Positions 1 through 24,400 are shown, counted from the first letter of the stretch. The stretch: DNA of 64,000 nucleotides from Baylisascaris procyonis (GCA_037389465.1 JAZARR010000260.1:2614501-2678500); one strand, 5' to 3'. A program made the numbers and translations. The notes: generated by a model not told the origin, from the letters alone.

Positions 1-869
1 GGGCGCGACTTCGTTGTAACTCGCTTTGCAGTACTTATAAAAGATTATTTAAAAATTTTTTATTCTTTTCGTTTTTGGAGGATTATGAATCGTTCTTTTG
101 CTGCAGAGACTAGCGCAATCAATGCGACATTCATTTGAACTGTCCACCAATTCTGTATTCTTTAACGTCAGCCGATTAAATGCTAGCAAAGTTATTAAAA
201 AATGTTGCAAGCTCGTTTTTGTCGTTCCTCGTGTTTAGGGAACGAATAGTGACAAAAATGAAACATATAATTCCACTCTCTCCTTCCCTCCCCCCTCCAG
301 TGTCCTCATTAAGGAAAAGTTCACGCTACGGACTCCGACTCCACAAGTAAGCGATCTAGCTTCTCTTGACTCAAACTCCGGAAAATGTAGGAGTTAACTC
401 TTTGACTTGGATTTTCACCAAAGCAAGTACCCAACTCTCAGCGCTATCCGTCACTGCTTATCTTTTACCCATTCTGGTATTGACCGTCAAATATGCTTGA
501 AAACCTCTAGAATCGCCATGTAATGAAAATGCTTTCATTATGGGGCCTTAGGTACATGGAATGCGGAACATGAAATAAGTATAAATAGCCTGAGTTTAAA
601 AAAAAGTAAGAAATGAGAAACAATTTAGCATCTAAGCGATCAAATTTAGGTGATTATCTGCAAGTGTAAGTATGGTCCATAAAGGAAAACTAGAAATTGT
701 TCCTGGATTATGGCTACTTCTTAAAATATTATCACAGCATTGACGTATGCAATAATCACATAGAATATGAATGCGAATATGCAAATTTTGCGAATGTCAT
801 ATGCAAATTTTTATTCACATGAAATTTGAATAAAAAATCTTCAGTGTGAATATATTTTTACAGTGAAAC
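1..869. other. Left-edge non-coding sequence
   Basis: I see no convincing coding exon here on either strand. The sequence is AT-rich with scattered stops. The final bases (about 851-863) are a T-rich tract ending in CAG just before the ATG at 870. That looks like a splice acceptor, either cis or for spliced-leader addition, for the gene that follows. Confidence 0.5.
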
Positions 870-2328
870 ATGTCGTTCTACTTACGGATATGGCACAAAC
901 TGATGAAATCGACTCGAACAAACCTCTTATTGACGGCTTCAATCATAAACACCATATATTTATGTGTTGTTTTCGTTGTATACATGTCAAGGTTAGTTGT
1001 ATATTGCAATTTATATTCAATAATTTCATCCCTTTTGTTCGCTATATCCAATTTTTTTATTACGATTTTCATTAACTTAAAAAATGGCTGATATGTTTTA
1101 AATCATAAAGAGAAGAGAAATCAATAGAAGCACGGGGAAGAAATTTCGTTTAGAATGTGAGAACAGGAAAATTATTTGAAGGAGATTAGCTCAATAGGTA
1201 GATGCAGTAGAAGTTTAACTTATAATTATCGAATAATGCGGATATTTGAGAGTTCGTAAAAAAATAATGCTGCAAAATTGAATATTTTTGAAAGTTTTTT
1301 TTAAATGAAAATTATAAACCAATGAAGGTAAGGCTTAGTTGAATTTATTTTGATTTAATTAATATGCGATATTAATTCCTATTTATATTGATCTTTAATT
1401 CAATTTCAACAGAGACATAATGAATGCAATAAATAAATAAATAAATAAATAAATAAACGTCGAATTAATTTTAGACAGCGACAATCGTTATCGCTTGTAT
1501 ATCGTTGTTTGGATTATGTTTTAGTCTATTTTGGCGTGTAAAAACTTCACAAGAGAATTCAAAACGTTCAGCAAGTCTTAAACTTAGTGCAATTCCTATT
1601 ATTATTGCTATTTCTACAATTTTCTATCTTTTTATCGGTATAATCAAAAAGGAAGCGAAATATCTTTTACCATTCATTTTTGTTCAGGTTTTGTTTTGTT
1701 TTGTTTGTTTGTTTTTTATTAAAGTTGAGTGATCATATTTGAATAATTTTGAAATTTTTGTTGATAGAAAATGGAAGCGAGAAAAATTATAGCACTGCTT
1801 TAAATTGTTGGAATCGCATTTGATGAAAGTCTATAAAGAGAGGAAGTATGAAAAAATAGAAATTGAAAAGTTCTCTCAAAAAATGTTGGAAATTTTTTTT
1901 TTTTAATTTTCTAAAAAAAATAAATTAAAATAAAATAGGTATTTTTTAGTTATAAATGAAATCGTTTTCAGTAGAAACGGCATTGTAGCAATGAGGTAAC
2001 ATTTGTAGATAAGTATTTGCTGGCATCTTCTAGGAATGAGTTATGGCCATAACGATATAGTTTCTATTCAAGGCCTCCAGCAAATTGCCAAGAAGTTTTT
2101 CATTGATGCCAGAAAGTCTTTCATCAAGGAAGATATTTGACTGATACCGATGCTGCCCTCGAACTATTCATCGCTAATAAGTGTTCATTTCTTTTGCAGA
2201 TAACAGGTGTATTTATGGTCGCAATAATGCTCGTAGTAATGATGATATGTGTTCTATGTGATACTCGCTATGTGATGGATGCATTTATTGGAGAGGACAT
2301 CGACCATCCAGATGACTATAGTATGTGA
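870..2328 (+). CDS. Small multi-pass membrane protein, ~4 TM
   Basis: Proposed exons are 870-977 (or to 991), 1475-1687 and 2200-2328. The ATG lies 7 bases after a TTTTTACAG acceptor. Segments in order: a basic start (about 15 residues), TM1 (LLLTASIINTIYLCVVFV), TM2 (IVIACISLFGLCFSLFW), a short polar loop (KTSQENSKRSA), TM3 (LSAIPIIIAISTIFYLFIG), a loop KKEAKY, and TM4 (GVFMVAIMLVVMMICVL), then an acidic tail ending near HPDDYS. The second and third exons join in phase 0 at good sites (CAG|GTTTTG and TTTTGCAG). The first junction is not settled: the strong donor AAG|GTTAGT at 991 gives the wrong phase, whereas a weaker one at 977 fits. The 3' end could also use a GTATGT donor at 2321 and continue. 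The topology recalls LAPTM or nematode DUF-type four-TM proteins, but I do not recognise the family. No function is assigned. Confidence 0.55.
1429..1457. repeat. (AAAT)n microsatellite
   Basis: About seven tandem AAAT units lie just upstream of the second exon of the membrane-protein gene, inside its first intron. Confidence 0.85.
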
Positions 2329-5300
2329 GATCAATTTTAATATCTCTTACTCACTATTACTCCTACTGAGTGACGTCATACTTTCTCGCTCGAGATTTAG
2401 TGGGAATAAACGTACTACCTACATAATGCATCCGAGATCTGATATAGTGTTAATGGTGTTAATATCGCTAATTAACGGTATAAAAGTAGTACCAGTAACA
2501 ATAAGGTGTCATAAAAGTAAACCAAGGTGAATCTGAATTGGTCGAAATATTATAAGCCTACTTCATAAACTATCTTCTGGCTAATCATTCAAACGTTAGG
2601 TTTTCGTTAATCTTTGTGTCGACGAACTGCCTAATAACTGTCTAAGATGACCTTTACGTAATTTGAACTGATAAATTGCCTGATCACCTAATCACTAAAC
2701 TTTCAAAATATAATCATTATGTCACCAGAATAGAGAACATAGAATCATCACCAGTCTACAAACTTTAAAAAAAAAGTCATCGAAAATTTTCGTTGAACTA
2801 AAAAAGAAATTTTTTAGATTTTGCAAAAACATTACTTATCTCAATGTTAATCGTACAATTAATCGTACAAATATGGACAACAAGGATTGTATGTGTATGT
2901 TATCGTTATTTCAACGAATTTCAATATTATCGTAAGAGATATTCGCAAGTTTAATACGAATCATCAACGATATATAAAATTGATCGTTGTTGTTTTGTTT
3001 TTTTTTAATCTGTTTTTATATAAAATGGAAAGTCATTTATGAGAATGGCTAATCCATTTTCACACTAAACAAACTTACAATGACGTCATTATTTGAAATA
3101 TTTTTGGAATGACGATTATTCATCATTTCATTATTACCTTAATACGAAAATATTGATATCCTCGAAATCATTTGACTAATGATAAAAAATCTGTGAAAAA
3201 ATTTCCGATATTTGTGAATTTCATAAAATTTCTTTGATGAGTTTTTGTTGAAATTTTTAAAAATGCCCAAATAATTTCCCCTATTGGTTCTCTGTAGAAT
3301 CTTTGGGCGATTACTTTTGCATGAAGAATCCAACTAGCCATATGTGTAGCTGATATTAAGCTTTCAGGATCATCCAGAAAACTCGAAGCTAGAAATCCTG
3401 ATCAGAATTTGACTAGTTACAAGCCTATACTGTGAGGGAAAAAAGAAAACTCTTTCTGAATAAGTACAAACAAAAAAAAAATTCTCAGAAAAATAGAAGA
3501 GAGTCAATGAATAAAAAATTATCGTTGTATGCTATTAGTTGTTATGCACAATTGTTATATAAATCTAAAGTGTTGTCAAATTTTCAATCCGCTTAAATAG
3601 GTGCTTTGAATTTTTTTTTCTTTTTTTATTTTTTTTAATTTTTTTTTAAATAAGAAGGATTGCTCCATCAAGCTAATTTATTCCGTCAAACTTGCGATCA
3701 AATGAATAGGTTTTTTTTTTCATTGATATGATATTTGATAGCTCCTCGTTTCGATTAAGAAGACAGCATTTTGACTTTAATATTATCTCATCGAATTATT
3801 GTAAACCACATATGAGCATATTTATGTCATATTTATTGATGTTTATTCGCTTATTTTTGTTTAATTTTTATAATTTATTATCACCATAAACGTGTAAATT
3901 GAATATATTGTATGATTTTAATCTACTCGTTTTAAATGTTTTTCTATTAGTTTTTTTTTCGAATTTATTATTGTTCGTAATATGTTTATCTTTGAGATGA
4001 ATTGAATGGCATTGAAGAATTTTATGTGTTTTTAAATGATATCATTCATAATTTTTTTTAAATATAATATCATTTATTTGCAATTAAATGTGCAATATTG
4101 TGAGAGATTTGCAAATAACAATATTATATTAATGCAATAAATGCAATATTTAAACAAAATAATAATTAATGGACAGCCATCTTCCATTATCTTACCTATG
4201 GGAAGTTATTAAAAACTTCAGGACCTCACGATATACTATAAATTATATAATTCATTGTTAGCAAATGAGTAATTGAAATCTAATCAATTTTAAATCACTT
4301 CGCGCGTTTATTTCTATGATATTAGTAAAAATTTTAGAATCTGATAATAATGGTTATAATTTCACAATGATCGTCGAACTTAGTCCTCTGAATTTCATTA
4401 GGGGCTTTCGTTTACGAAGTTAAGTAGTAGTACCGATTTCAGAATGTTACCAAAGCTTTCACTATCTTATAGCTTTTATCTTAATCTAATATTGATCGTG
4501 AAATATTTTCTGATGAAGTTGATCTAGAAAGATATTTCGTTTACTGTGTCAAAAACAATTGTTTACCGTGTAAAAACAATCGTTTACCGTGTCAAAACAA
4601 TTGCTTACCGTGTCAAAACAACCGTTTACCGTGTCAAAACAATCCTTTACCGTGTCAAAACAATACCATCCTTTGGGAACAACCTCCATGGGTGGTCTCC
4701 AGCGACAATTTTAATGTGTGCTGAACTCCTCGGAAAAAAAACGTATTGTCCTCTGCGATGTAGATGAATTGCCGACTTGTTCTCTTAACAAATAAAATGT
4801 TCCTCCTTTAATCGTCGATCGCTTAATATAGAGTTATCCATCCAGACAGTTTTTACCACGCTCAAGAATTACCTTGGCAATTTATGGGATCCTCGTTCAT
4901 TTCATCACTCAATCGTTTCGAATGATGACTGAACATCATTCAACAAGGATGATTTATATACCCTTTTTATGGCTTTGAAAAGGAGATAAAATACTGCTAA
5001 AAGCAGAAACGATCATCTACAGAGGTTAAAACCCTAGTTGTCTTCATGCCTTATTTCTCAAGATAATCCAACATAATCCACTCGAAAAAATTACAATCTA
5101 TGGCTAAGCGAAGTGGGATATATGACCTACAAATTTTAACTTCATTCATTGTAATCGCTGTGTAGGATCCATTCCCTCCCCTCCACACCCCTTCCACACC
5201 CCCTCTACTGAAATAAAAACAAGAAAGCTCGCCCAAATCCGCACAGTTGGCGCAGCACTATATTTTCCTTTTTTTGCTCAGTAGAATGATGTTTGTAGTG

Positions 5301-6821
5301 TGATATCACATTGCGCGCATTGGCATCAGTCCAATATTATTCCTAAAGCAGATGCCGATTTTCCCGCAATTTATGGCATTTGGCGCCACAATAGGTTTTG
5401 AATTCCACTGAAGTTTTTCTTCCGTTTTATTAAGTGGTTTTACCAATCCGATGATGTTTTTGAGGCGTTATTTTGGAGTCGGAGTGGATATTTTGGGTGG
5501 AGTTTTTTGGCAGAGTGTGCACACATCGTTTTGTCGTTTTTGTATTGTCATTTTTTCTGAACATTATTGAATTAATATAAAAATATTCATTGTTTTATTT
5601 AATCATTTTTGTTGATTGAAAATAAAATGGCAACACGAAGCGCTGACAACAGTAACTGAAATATATTAGTATTTTTTTTCAGTTCCTTTCTTGATTGATC
5701 ATTTTTGATGTTTTCCAATTCCTTATTGCTCATCTTCAAGTTAATATAAATATGCAGGATATTTGCTTATTCAGCCGTCTTCAGATAAAAGACCGAATTA
5801 TTTCTCACTTCATTTCTTTTTAAATTGGTACATGAAAATTGCTTCGGGGGATAATGGAATAAGGGCCCTTGAGAAGTGCTGATTGTAGATCTACGGGAAA
5901 AGAGAGGGTAGAGGTGAAGAAGGCTCATAAGGGGTGTCGTTTCTTCATTAAGCTTTATTTCATAAACTTACTTCAACATGCAATCTTTTGAGTGAAGCAA
6001 GTAAAGTAAATCGGAAATCTTTTTTTTTCTTATGTACTTCTTTAAAAATATTTACTGAAAAGGCTTGCAGAATTTTTTTATTATTAGCTGAGAGAAGGAA
6101 AACGATTCGAAAAGTTTTTGAAGCATTTTGCTGTCTTTTAGCAAATCTTCAGCATCGATAATTATAACGAAGATTAGCTTCATTTCCTAAGATTATAAGG
6201 CGGAGAGGTGTTTTTTTTTTAATTTTTAGATTCTAAAATTTTTTAAGTTTCTTTGTGCTGATGCACTCCCAACATTCTAATTAAAGAGGCAAGGGAGTGC
6301 ATTTATTTGAACACCATGCTGACGTTGACATCTTCCATATGATGACATGACGGCGTCTAATTTATGATGAGAATTGACTCATGGAAAATTAAACCATCAT
6401 ATAGTTTCTCGATTCTTTTCATGGACTGCTAAAAACTTCCAACCCCGTTTTAGTTTATAATATTGTGGAGGTGCTATTTCCAAAGAGAGAGATGAAAACA
6501 TATGGATTCCATGATGTTTTTTTACTCTTTTTTTTTAATATTAAACATTTGTGCATCCATATATATTACCGCCTACAGTCTTATGCTAACTTAGATACGA
6601 ATTGAAAACGTTTGCGTTTCGATTTTATTAGATATGGCGTTACATCGATTCTTGGAATGATCAATGTTGTTTGTTTTATGCAAATTTCTTGGCATATAAT
6701 TTGCACTACGTCTTTTATGTTAGTCGTTTTGAATTTTGCAGCCTTCTCACGATCACTTTCATTCACTTTGTAGCATTTCGTATCGATCACGTTTGTTCCT
6801 TTGAAGTATCGACCTCACACT
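2329..6821. other. Intergenic AT-rich region without a gene
   Basis: About 4.5 kb without a supportable gene. Open frames are short and show no splice-compatible continuation or recognisable motif. It contains poly-T and poly-A tracts and a 21-bp tandem repeat near 4.55-4.66 kb. The last few hundred bases should hold the promoter of the SUV39-type gene, but I see no defined element. Confidence 0.6.
4547..4665. repeat. 21-bp tandem repeat
   Basis: About five and a half copies of a 21-bp unit with the core TTTACCGTGTCAAAACAAT. Copies differ at one or two positions. Because 21 is a multiple of three the array stays open and reads as a seven-residue repeat (VKTIVYR). There is no sign of an exon around it, so I treat it as a minisatellite. 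Confidence 0.85.
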
Positions 6822-16457
<9,636 letters not shown>

Positions 16458-18430
16458 AACGACGATTTTTTTTTTCTTTACATCGACTGAAGTTTCTTTG
16501 TTGTTATTAGGAAGCGATTGATCTCCAGCAATATTGAAAGTGATAATGTTTTGCTAATGCCAGACCATCTGTGAGCGTTTCCATGACGATCTTATAAGGC
16601 TAATGATTTTTGGTAAAAACTCGTGATCTCTTTCAAAAAAAAAAAAAAAAAAAAATAGATCAAACGTTCTATGATAATGTAGTTTGTGCTTTTGATCGTA
16701 GGCGAACGTACGAGCGCTGCGTAATGTCTCATATATATATGGGCATATAAACAGTTTAGTTGATTCTGTTTTTGTTTAGCTGTTTCATGGTCTGAGCGGC
16801 AGTGATCTCCTCTGTATTGTTTTCGTCATTGTCACTGTTTGTTTTTCTGCTCACTTTTATTTTATGTTTTATTTGAGCCTCCTTATGATATTGAAAGAAG
16901 TTGTTATGTCAACTGAAAACTGCAAATGAAAGTTTTCTGATGGATTTTGTTGTGTACCGACATTTTTATTGTCCTTTCGAAACGCTGCAGTTTTCAAGAG
17001 TTTCAAATAGATGTGAGATGTTAGGAAACTGCCTAGTATTGCCGCTAATTCCACGGTTATTTTATGATTCATGGCTGTTATCTATACGGCGTTATTGTCG
17101 GTCGTAGCTTCCTTAGATGTATTGTTAGAAATTCAAGTTAGAGGATATGAATAGCTCTAACGCAAAAGATATTCATGACTTCAAGGGAAAGTTGAGGACC
17201 GAACTCGTTGGAAATCTCCCAGAAGTATATTACAAATATCCTTGCTAATCTCTCTTCTCTTTTCGTTCCTAGCCTACCTCTTCCTCCTACTTTTTCATGC
17301 CCGTTGAGTTTACTTTATCTGCGATGGTCGTTTTATCTGTTATTTGCCCACTGCCTAGTTCATATTACTTTCCACCGAAATTTGTTTATTTTTCTGTCAA
17401 GCCTGTAAAATTTACGTTGCCTTAGCAAAAACATTTTAAGACAAGTTGAAGGAGCAGAACACATTTGATAGCTTTTGCCACTAGAATGTGACCCAGAATG
17501 CAAAAAAAGGTGTTTTTTGTTGCTCATAGTCTCTAAATTTTATGTAAATTAATTCGACTACATTTACTGAATGATCCAAATAAAGCCTTCACTTATGATG
17601 GGCTATGTACAATTTTCTCTGTTAACTTCCTTGTATTCTGCTCATCGGAAGTCTAGCTTGAGTCAATCAAAATCGTTTGTTTGAATAATGCCGATTGTTG
17701 TTTTTTTTATATTGTTCTATTTGTGAGACATAATTATCTCACTATTACAGTCATGTTTTATCGCTGCCACTGTTGTTGCTTTCGTTTTCTTATGTATATT
17801 CGATATGATGAAGTTTTATTTTCTTTACGTAACCTTTATTGGTGAACTTTCTCATATGGGCTTTCTGTTTGTGTTTCATATGTTTTCGTTTATATTGTAT
17901 CACTTTCGGATGGAATGATTAATGGGATTGCTACACTTTGCTGTCGTCTTACTTGATCATTGGTGTTTTATCGTTTGTTTTTTTTTTTTTTTGCAGTTTT
18001 ATTCAATCTTTAAATTTCACACTATGAGGCTGTTTATTTTCTCTCTTATTCATTGTTATTCATCGATTTTAGCATCGAATCTTGCGAACTTATGTTGTTA
18101 ATTAATGGGATTAGTGCTTGTAAACTACCTGTTCGTTTTCAATTCTAATACAGATGGTTTGATGCATATTGCAGAATATTGTTTTGATTACCGTCTATTT
18201 TCATTGAAACAAAAAAAAAGAGCAAATAATATGGTGCCTCCTTGTTAAAATTTCGTTGACCAATTAAATATGAGGGAATACTTTACTAAGTATGGTTTAA
18301 TTAACGAACGAAGAATTTTTTTTTGCGTTTAATGTGACAAACGTTCAAGAATGCAAATGTATGCTTTCTATTTTCCATCGCCAGATAATTTTATGAGATA
18401 GACGAAAAACTATTAGGTTCAAATTGGTCG
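16458..18430. other. Convergent intergenic region (3' ends of two genes)
   Basis: The SUV39-type gene ends on the left and the coiled-coil gene on the minus strand ends on the right. The sequence is T-rich with a poly-A run near 16637-16658 and an AATAAA near 17579 that could be a plus-strand poly(A) signal. I see no coding exon. Confidence 0.55.
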
Positions 18431-21400
18431 TTAGTCATCATTATTATCGAAAGCGATTTCGCCTCTCTTTTCCATCTCAAGGATACGGAGTTTGTTCTTC
18501 GCTTCGCTCAATTTCAGTTGTAATGCTCTCTCCTCGGCGTATATGCGTTTCAATTCGGTTGCTTCTTCACCTTCAAAAAGTATTTATTTATTTATTTATT
18601 TATTTATTGGTTGGTTGGTTTGCGCCAATAAATAAATAAAGTCCATAGTTTTCATAAGGTTTCAGTTTATGCTGTGTCGTTGATCAGCAAGTGAGGATGC
18701 GTGATTGGATATGCTGGCCATATTCGACCCGAGTATTTGTGTTACTTAGCGCTGTAATTTGCGCTCAGCTCTTAACTTTCGAAGAAATATCGCACCAACA
18801 TCTATCCCATCCTCGCTCATCTCACCGCGCAAGTTGAAATTTTAATGTTTCGAATGTGATGTTCACAAATGGTATAAAATGGCAAATGTGCTCAGTACAG
18901 AGATTACAAAGTTCGCGATACTTCTATAGCATTTATCTTAGCTGATATTGAAATATGTAGGTACATTTTGCTACCATACTTCTGTAATTTTCGAATGAAA
19001 TGTGCAACTTTATCACGCGAAAACTTGGTGCCCACGCAACGCAAAAAGCTATCGCATGTAGTTTGGTAAAAATATTTTTAACATTCTGAGACTTAAATTA
19101 AACATTCTGGAAGAAAATGAAGATATGTTTAATATGGGCGCTGTATTCCGTAGTTCCCTCATGAACGTGCCCTTAATAAAAGTCGTCATTAAGAAGAGAG
19201 TTTTGAATCAGAGTCTAAAAGTTGAATCGTCAACCTCAGCTATATGCTGCTTTCATTTATAAGATATAACGGCTGCAATCTGCATCATAGACTATCCTTT
19301 TTTTCACTAAATTCGAATTGTTATTTGCAGGAGCATGATGAAACTTACTATATGGCTTCAAAGTAGCGAGATCATTCTTCACAATCAAATTCTTTTGATT
19401 GGCAGTTATGAGAATCATCTCCAACGATTCTAATTCTTTTTCAGAATCGTTCACACGAATACGCCATTCATCCAATGATGCAAGCAGTGATGCGATTTCC
19501 TTAAATTGAAAACTCTATCCATAATAGTAATGGAATTTTAATGCTACTTGTGATTAATGATAGAATTTTAAATTTTTAAATTTTTCACTAGCGGTAGGCT
19601 AGTTTCCAAAATATGAAGAAAACGCCTTTATGGGTCACGAAAAGATCACGAACGATCTCTTGTGATTTCGACGTTTTTGTTAGTGTTTATTAGAATATAG
19701 CAATATTTTAACCTCTTTTTGCTCTTACGCTTTTAATTCAAACTTAGCTCTAATATATATATATATATATATATTCTGTTCCATGCAGGCTCATCATACA
19801 GCTTAATACCTACCAAATGATGGCACTACGCTCAATCATTAACTGGTGCATTGATTATCATTGCCGCAGTAAACACGAACTGTGCTTTTCCACATTATTA
19901 TTGGGAAAGCATAATAAAGTTTTCGGAAGCGCTTCAAAAAGAAGTAAATTGGTAGATGTCTTGCAAAGTTTATCACATTGTGGGTTTTTAGTGAGCAATT
20001 CTGTGCTCCTATAGAACGGTGTCGAATGGCACTCCGAGGGGAGACATACTTCAGCAGCGATACTGCCGGAAGCTTCTATTCCTTTTAAACATCAGTGTCG
20101 GTGTCTTTAGTTTGGATACAATAAATTTCAAATGATAGGACAATATGAGCACTCATTAGTCCCGTGCAATGTGAGAAAGTACTGCTTACGGAAAAGCATT
20201 CACCTGGGACACTGCGATCATGAAAAGTCTTTCCCAATGATTTGATTCGTCAAGGCAAGATTTCCGATCTCCACATTTCGAGAATTTTTAGCTACCGAAT
20301 TCGATGCTGATCTGAGACGCAGGTCAATCACATAGTACCCGGAATAAAGCTTCCATCCTATGCCATGCTCCCTTTAAGTATTGTTAAGGGCATTTTCAAT
20401 AGTAATAGCCGTTTTCTTTGAAACGGTGCAAAAGTGGATCTTGGTATCCATCTTGCAAATTTCGTGCAAGCAGTTCCTGTGAATTGAGTAGGAATTGCGG
20501 AAAGGCGGATGGATTTATTTGCGAGATGATCAAGTACTAGGACCTGCTTCAATAGGTGCAAAGCTCATGTATATCCTCCTCTCCATCTCGGCATATTTCA
20601 AGCTACTGACATATGGCAAAGGTGACATATATTTTTGATCACATATTTTCATCGAAAAATGCAGTGCCCGTTATGTTGTATGAAGAGGATTGAGCCAAGA
20701 CCATAGACTTGGCCTGATATACAGCTCATTTTCTTTCTCGTTTCACTGCTTATAGAAAACCTGCTATACTCGTAGCAATTTCTTAAAAAACAATATACGC
20801 AAATACTATTTGTACCTTTTCATCCCCGCGAATGTTCTTCCGCATTTGTGAAAGGGTATTATATCTGTTGCGATAGTTGTTTATCATGATCTGATCGTTC
20901 TTCAGTTCCAACTTCAGTTCATTTTGTTTCTTCTTCAGTTGTTCCCCCTCTTTGATGAGTTCGTCCAACTTCGTTTCTTGCATCCGTTTCTGAACAGCGG
21001 AAATTCATTAAACCATTATCTTACCACAAATTCAACAAGATTGGCTCAATTAGTGATCAGTTTAACAGCCGACCGGAAATGGTGGCCAAATTGTTCACAA
21101 TTTGCGCAGATTCCAAAAACTAAACATAAATTAGTTGAGCCGCTTCCGTTCTTTTTTATTAAGCATCGAATATTTGTACGCTTTTAACCATATTTGTCTT
21201 TTCACACTCTATAGATCATAAACTCCTCTTAAAGACTGGAATGGTTTCCAAGATTTCGGTCGGCTGTCAACTCAATAATGAACAACTGGAAGTTTTCTTA
21301 GCGTTTGACTGGCGGTCTTCCAAAGTTTGAAAGAAATCTTTCTAACTTTTGAGAGAATCTGATGCCTATTATGATGGGCATTATTGCATCATATCGGAAA

Positions 21401-24400
21401 AAAACACTTCACAGTTTCTCTTTCATTAAGGAGTCGATGGATTGGGTAATGAAATTTTGTAGGAAGATGATAAAGAAGCGATACGAACTGCGATGATGAC
21501 ATACTGATTCATGTATCATTGGGGTAATTTAGCTTTATGATCACAACTTTCTAATATTTACCTGAGTTTCCTTTTCCTCCAACATCTTTCTTACGATCTG
21601 ATTTGCCTCCTCTTCTTTAACTTTTGTCGCCGCCTCCACATGTGCAATCTTATCACGCAATGAAACCTCTTGTTGAATCAATTTCTGTAAAAAAAAGGAT
21701 CTCCTATCCCTTCAATGTAAATTTTGTCCTTCCAAACTGCTCGTCGATTAAAAACCACTGCGATAAAAAATATTTTTTAAAAAAATTTTCATTAAGATTC
21801 AAAAAATTTACCACGTAAAACATTCCGCTGACTATCATTTTGCTCAGAAAACTGCGACGATAATGTTCGAACATCGCTACAGTATTCGAAAACTTGCGCC
21901 CTAATTATTGCTATTCATATTCACAAAATTTCCTCAAGAAGTGTTGATATCTCAGGGCACATTATTAGAAGGATTGTTTTTCAGTTTAATTCCATCAATA
22001 TAGGCAAAGCGATGTCATATATCGGAGATTCCACATTCGATTAAGTGATATTTTCATTTTGTAATCGAAATTTGTCAAAAGTAAGTACTTTTTTTTAAAT
22101 TATTCGTTTGTATCTCCTTATATTCTCAGCTCAAAGCCTCCTTTGAGATGAGCATATCCAACAAACTTGCTAGTTTATAAACTTCTTTCGATCATCTTGT
22201 AAAATACTAGCACATTTTACACGAAGCTATACATATCACACGTTTCTGCCAATCCTACTTCATCGATTAAAAAAAATCGCATTGAAAAACATCCAACTGG
22301 AGCCCAGATATCAGTTGGGATAGGTAGGGAATGCGTGCGACGGTAAAAATTCGTCCATCCGCAGCCGAGATGTCCTCCTCGACATTGAACTGCGCGTAGC
22401 ACCACGTGCGGCGATGCTGCGCGCACATACTCAGTCTGCGCTCCGCACTGCACAATTACTCTCACCTTACTCGTATTATGCTGAGTCTAACATTCAAACC
22501 GTATCGAAATTGGACTATTTAGAGCCTAGATATAACCCCAAACATTTATTCAAAAGGTGTACAGAATAAGTACTGGATGCATTGTCCGAAAATTTCTGGA
22601 TCGAACCCCTTCCTCTCATTCCTGTCTGATACATCCAGGACCCAGCTGATCACTGTTTTGAGAAAGAACCCCAAAAAAATTTAAATCGAGAAATTGCAAC
22701 AACGAAACTGCGGATGGCATTGAACCAACACAACCCGCAACCGCACCTCGCTGCACTAACCACACCGCCACACCAGCCTCTGAAAACCCGATTCTCAGCG
22801 CGAGTGACATACCCCAGCGACTCTTTGCCCATGTCTCCGAATAACGTATATTTACCCGAAAACGTGACGAACAGAGTGAATATACATATATTCGTAATCA
22901 ACTCATCGAGGTCTATCGTTTGATACCAAAATTAGCGAAATCCGAGGCGAAAAATATTTTTCGAAATTTTCCCTGTACTACCCCACCCCCCTTACGATTG
23001 AAAAAATTCGATTTTTGGGATTTTTTTCTCGGCTCCTATTCGTCCTACGGCGGTAATCCATACACCGTTCGAGAAGTCTCGGCAAGCTGATGACGAATCG
23101 GAAGATCATTTACAGCCACATCACATAGCATCCGAGAACGACAACCACCAAAATCGCAAAAATCGAGATTTCAGAAATTCTGGCCGGTGGAATCGGTTTC
23201 CAACTTTTGTTTCGAAATTTAGTGAGCTATACATCGTTTGATAGAGCCTTGAAAGTTGCATTGAATGATGCAATCCGCAGCGCCATAGGTGTCACCGTTG
23301 CTGAGAAAAAAATTCCGAAATATAAATTACAGTACATTTATATACACATGCAACATTCGTGCACCTTTAATTTCGTCTTATTTCAAATAGAACACCAAGT
23401 GCCGCACATGGTCGTGATCACCTCATCGAGATCTATCATTTGACACCAAAATCATCGAAATTGGAAACGAAAAGCATTTTTCGAAATTTTCCCTGTACGA
23501 TTGAAAAATCCCGAATTTTTGCGATTTTTTTCTCGGCTGCTATTTGTCCTACGGCGGTAGTCGATATACCGTTCGAGAGGTCTCGGCGAGCTAATGACGA
23601 ATCTAAAGACCATTTATCACCATATCAGATAGCAGCCTAGAACGAGAGCCCCAAAATTGAAAAAATCGAGAATTGAGAAATAAGAGCTATCAAGCCAACT
23701 GAATTATTTAAACACTCCAAATATTCTAATTTGCATGTTTAGACAGTCTGCATCTTCATCATCTTAGATTTGGAAGAGATGAAGTATTATTACGTTCTGG
23801 ATCCCGCTTTAGCAAAAATTTTTTAGCATTATGAGCGACTTGTATCATAGGCAAAACCCTTCAGTGTTCCCAAGTAAACTAAATAAGATTTGTAAGCCAA
23901 ATTTTGGTAACTGGATTAAACTATCGCGTATTTTTATCTTTATTAACGTGAGCATAATTCCAACCTTAAGCTCAATATTTGATCTTTCGTTTGCGGCCGC
24001 TATTGCGTTGACTTTTGTGTTTAAAACTGCGACGTCGTCTTTCAATTGTTTGTGCTCTTCTTTCAATCGCATTTCTGCATCCGAAATTTGCTCATTGAGA
24101 AGCTACAATATTATTATTCTCAATATTGATGAATTCTTTGCAATCAAGTTTTGAAAAAAAAAAAAGAAGAAAAATGAATATTAGTGCTGCATCAATAAAA
24201 CGACATTTAGCGATTAGAATAACACTGTAGATGGCCACATTCTAATAACATCATAAAACCTCCATTACATGACCGGCAATTGATTTTCCACTGTTATCGG
24301 CATACAATTGGTTCGTATCATAAATAAAGAATATTGATAATTCTCAGCAAAAATTAAATATTCAACAAGGATCATGGCATATTTAAGCATTAATGAGAAC

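Noticed and set aside
20020..20600. Slightly GC-richer stretch with a 67-codon minus frame in an intron of the coiled-coil gene
   Set aside because: No motif, and the flanking exon phases fit without it. It may be transposon debris, but nothing shows this.
22217..22923. Overlapping open frames on both strands in the intron repeat
   Set aside because: They lie within the dispersed repeat and are not conserved as frames in the telomere-proximal copy.
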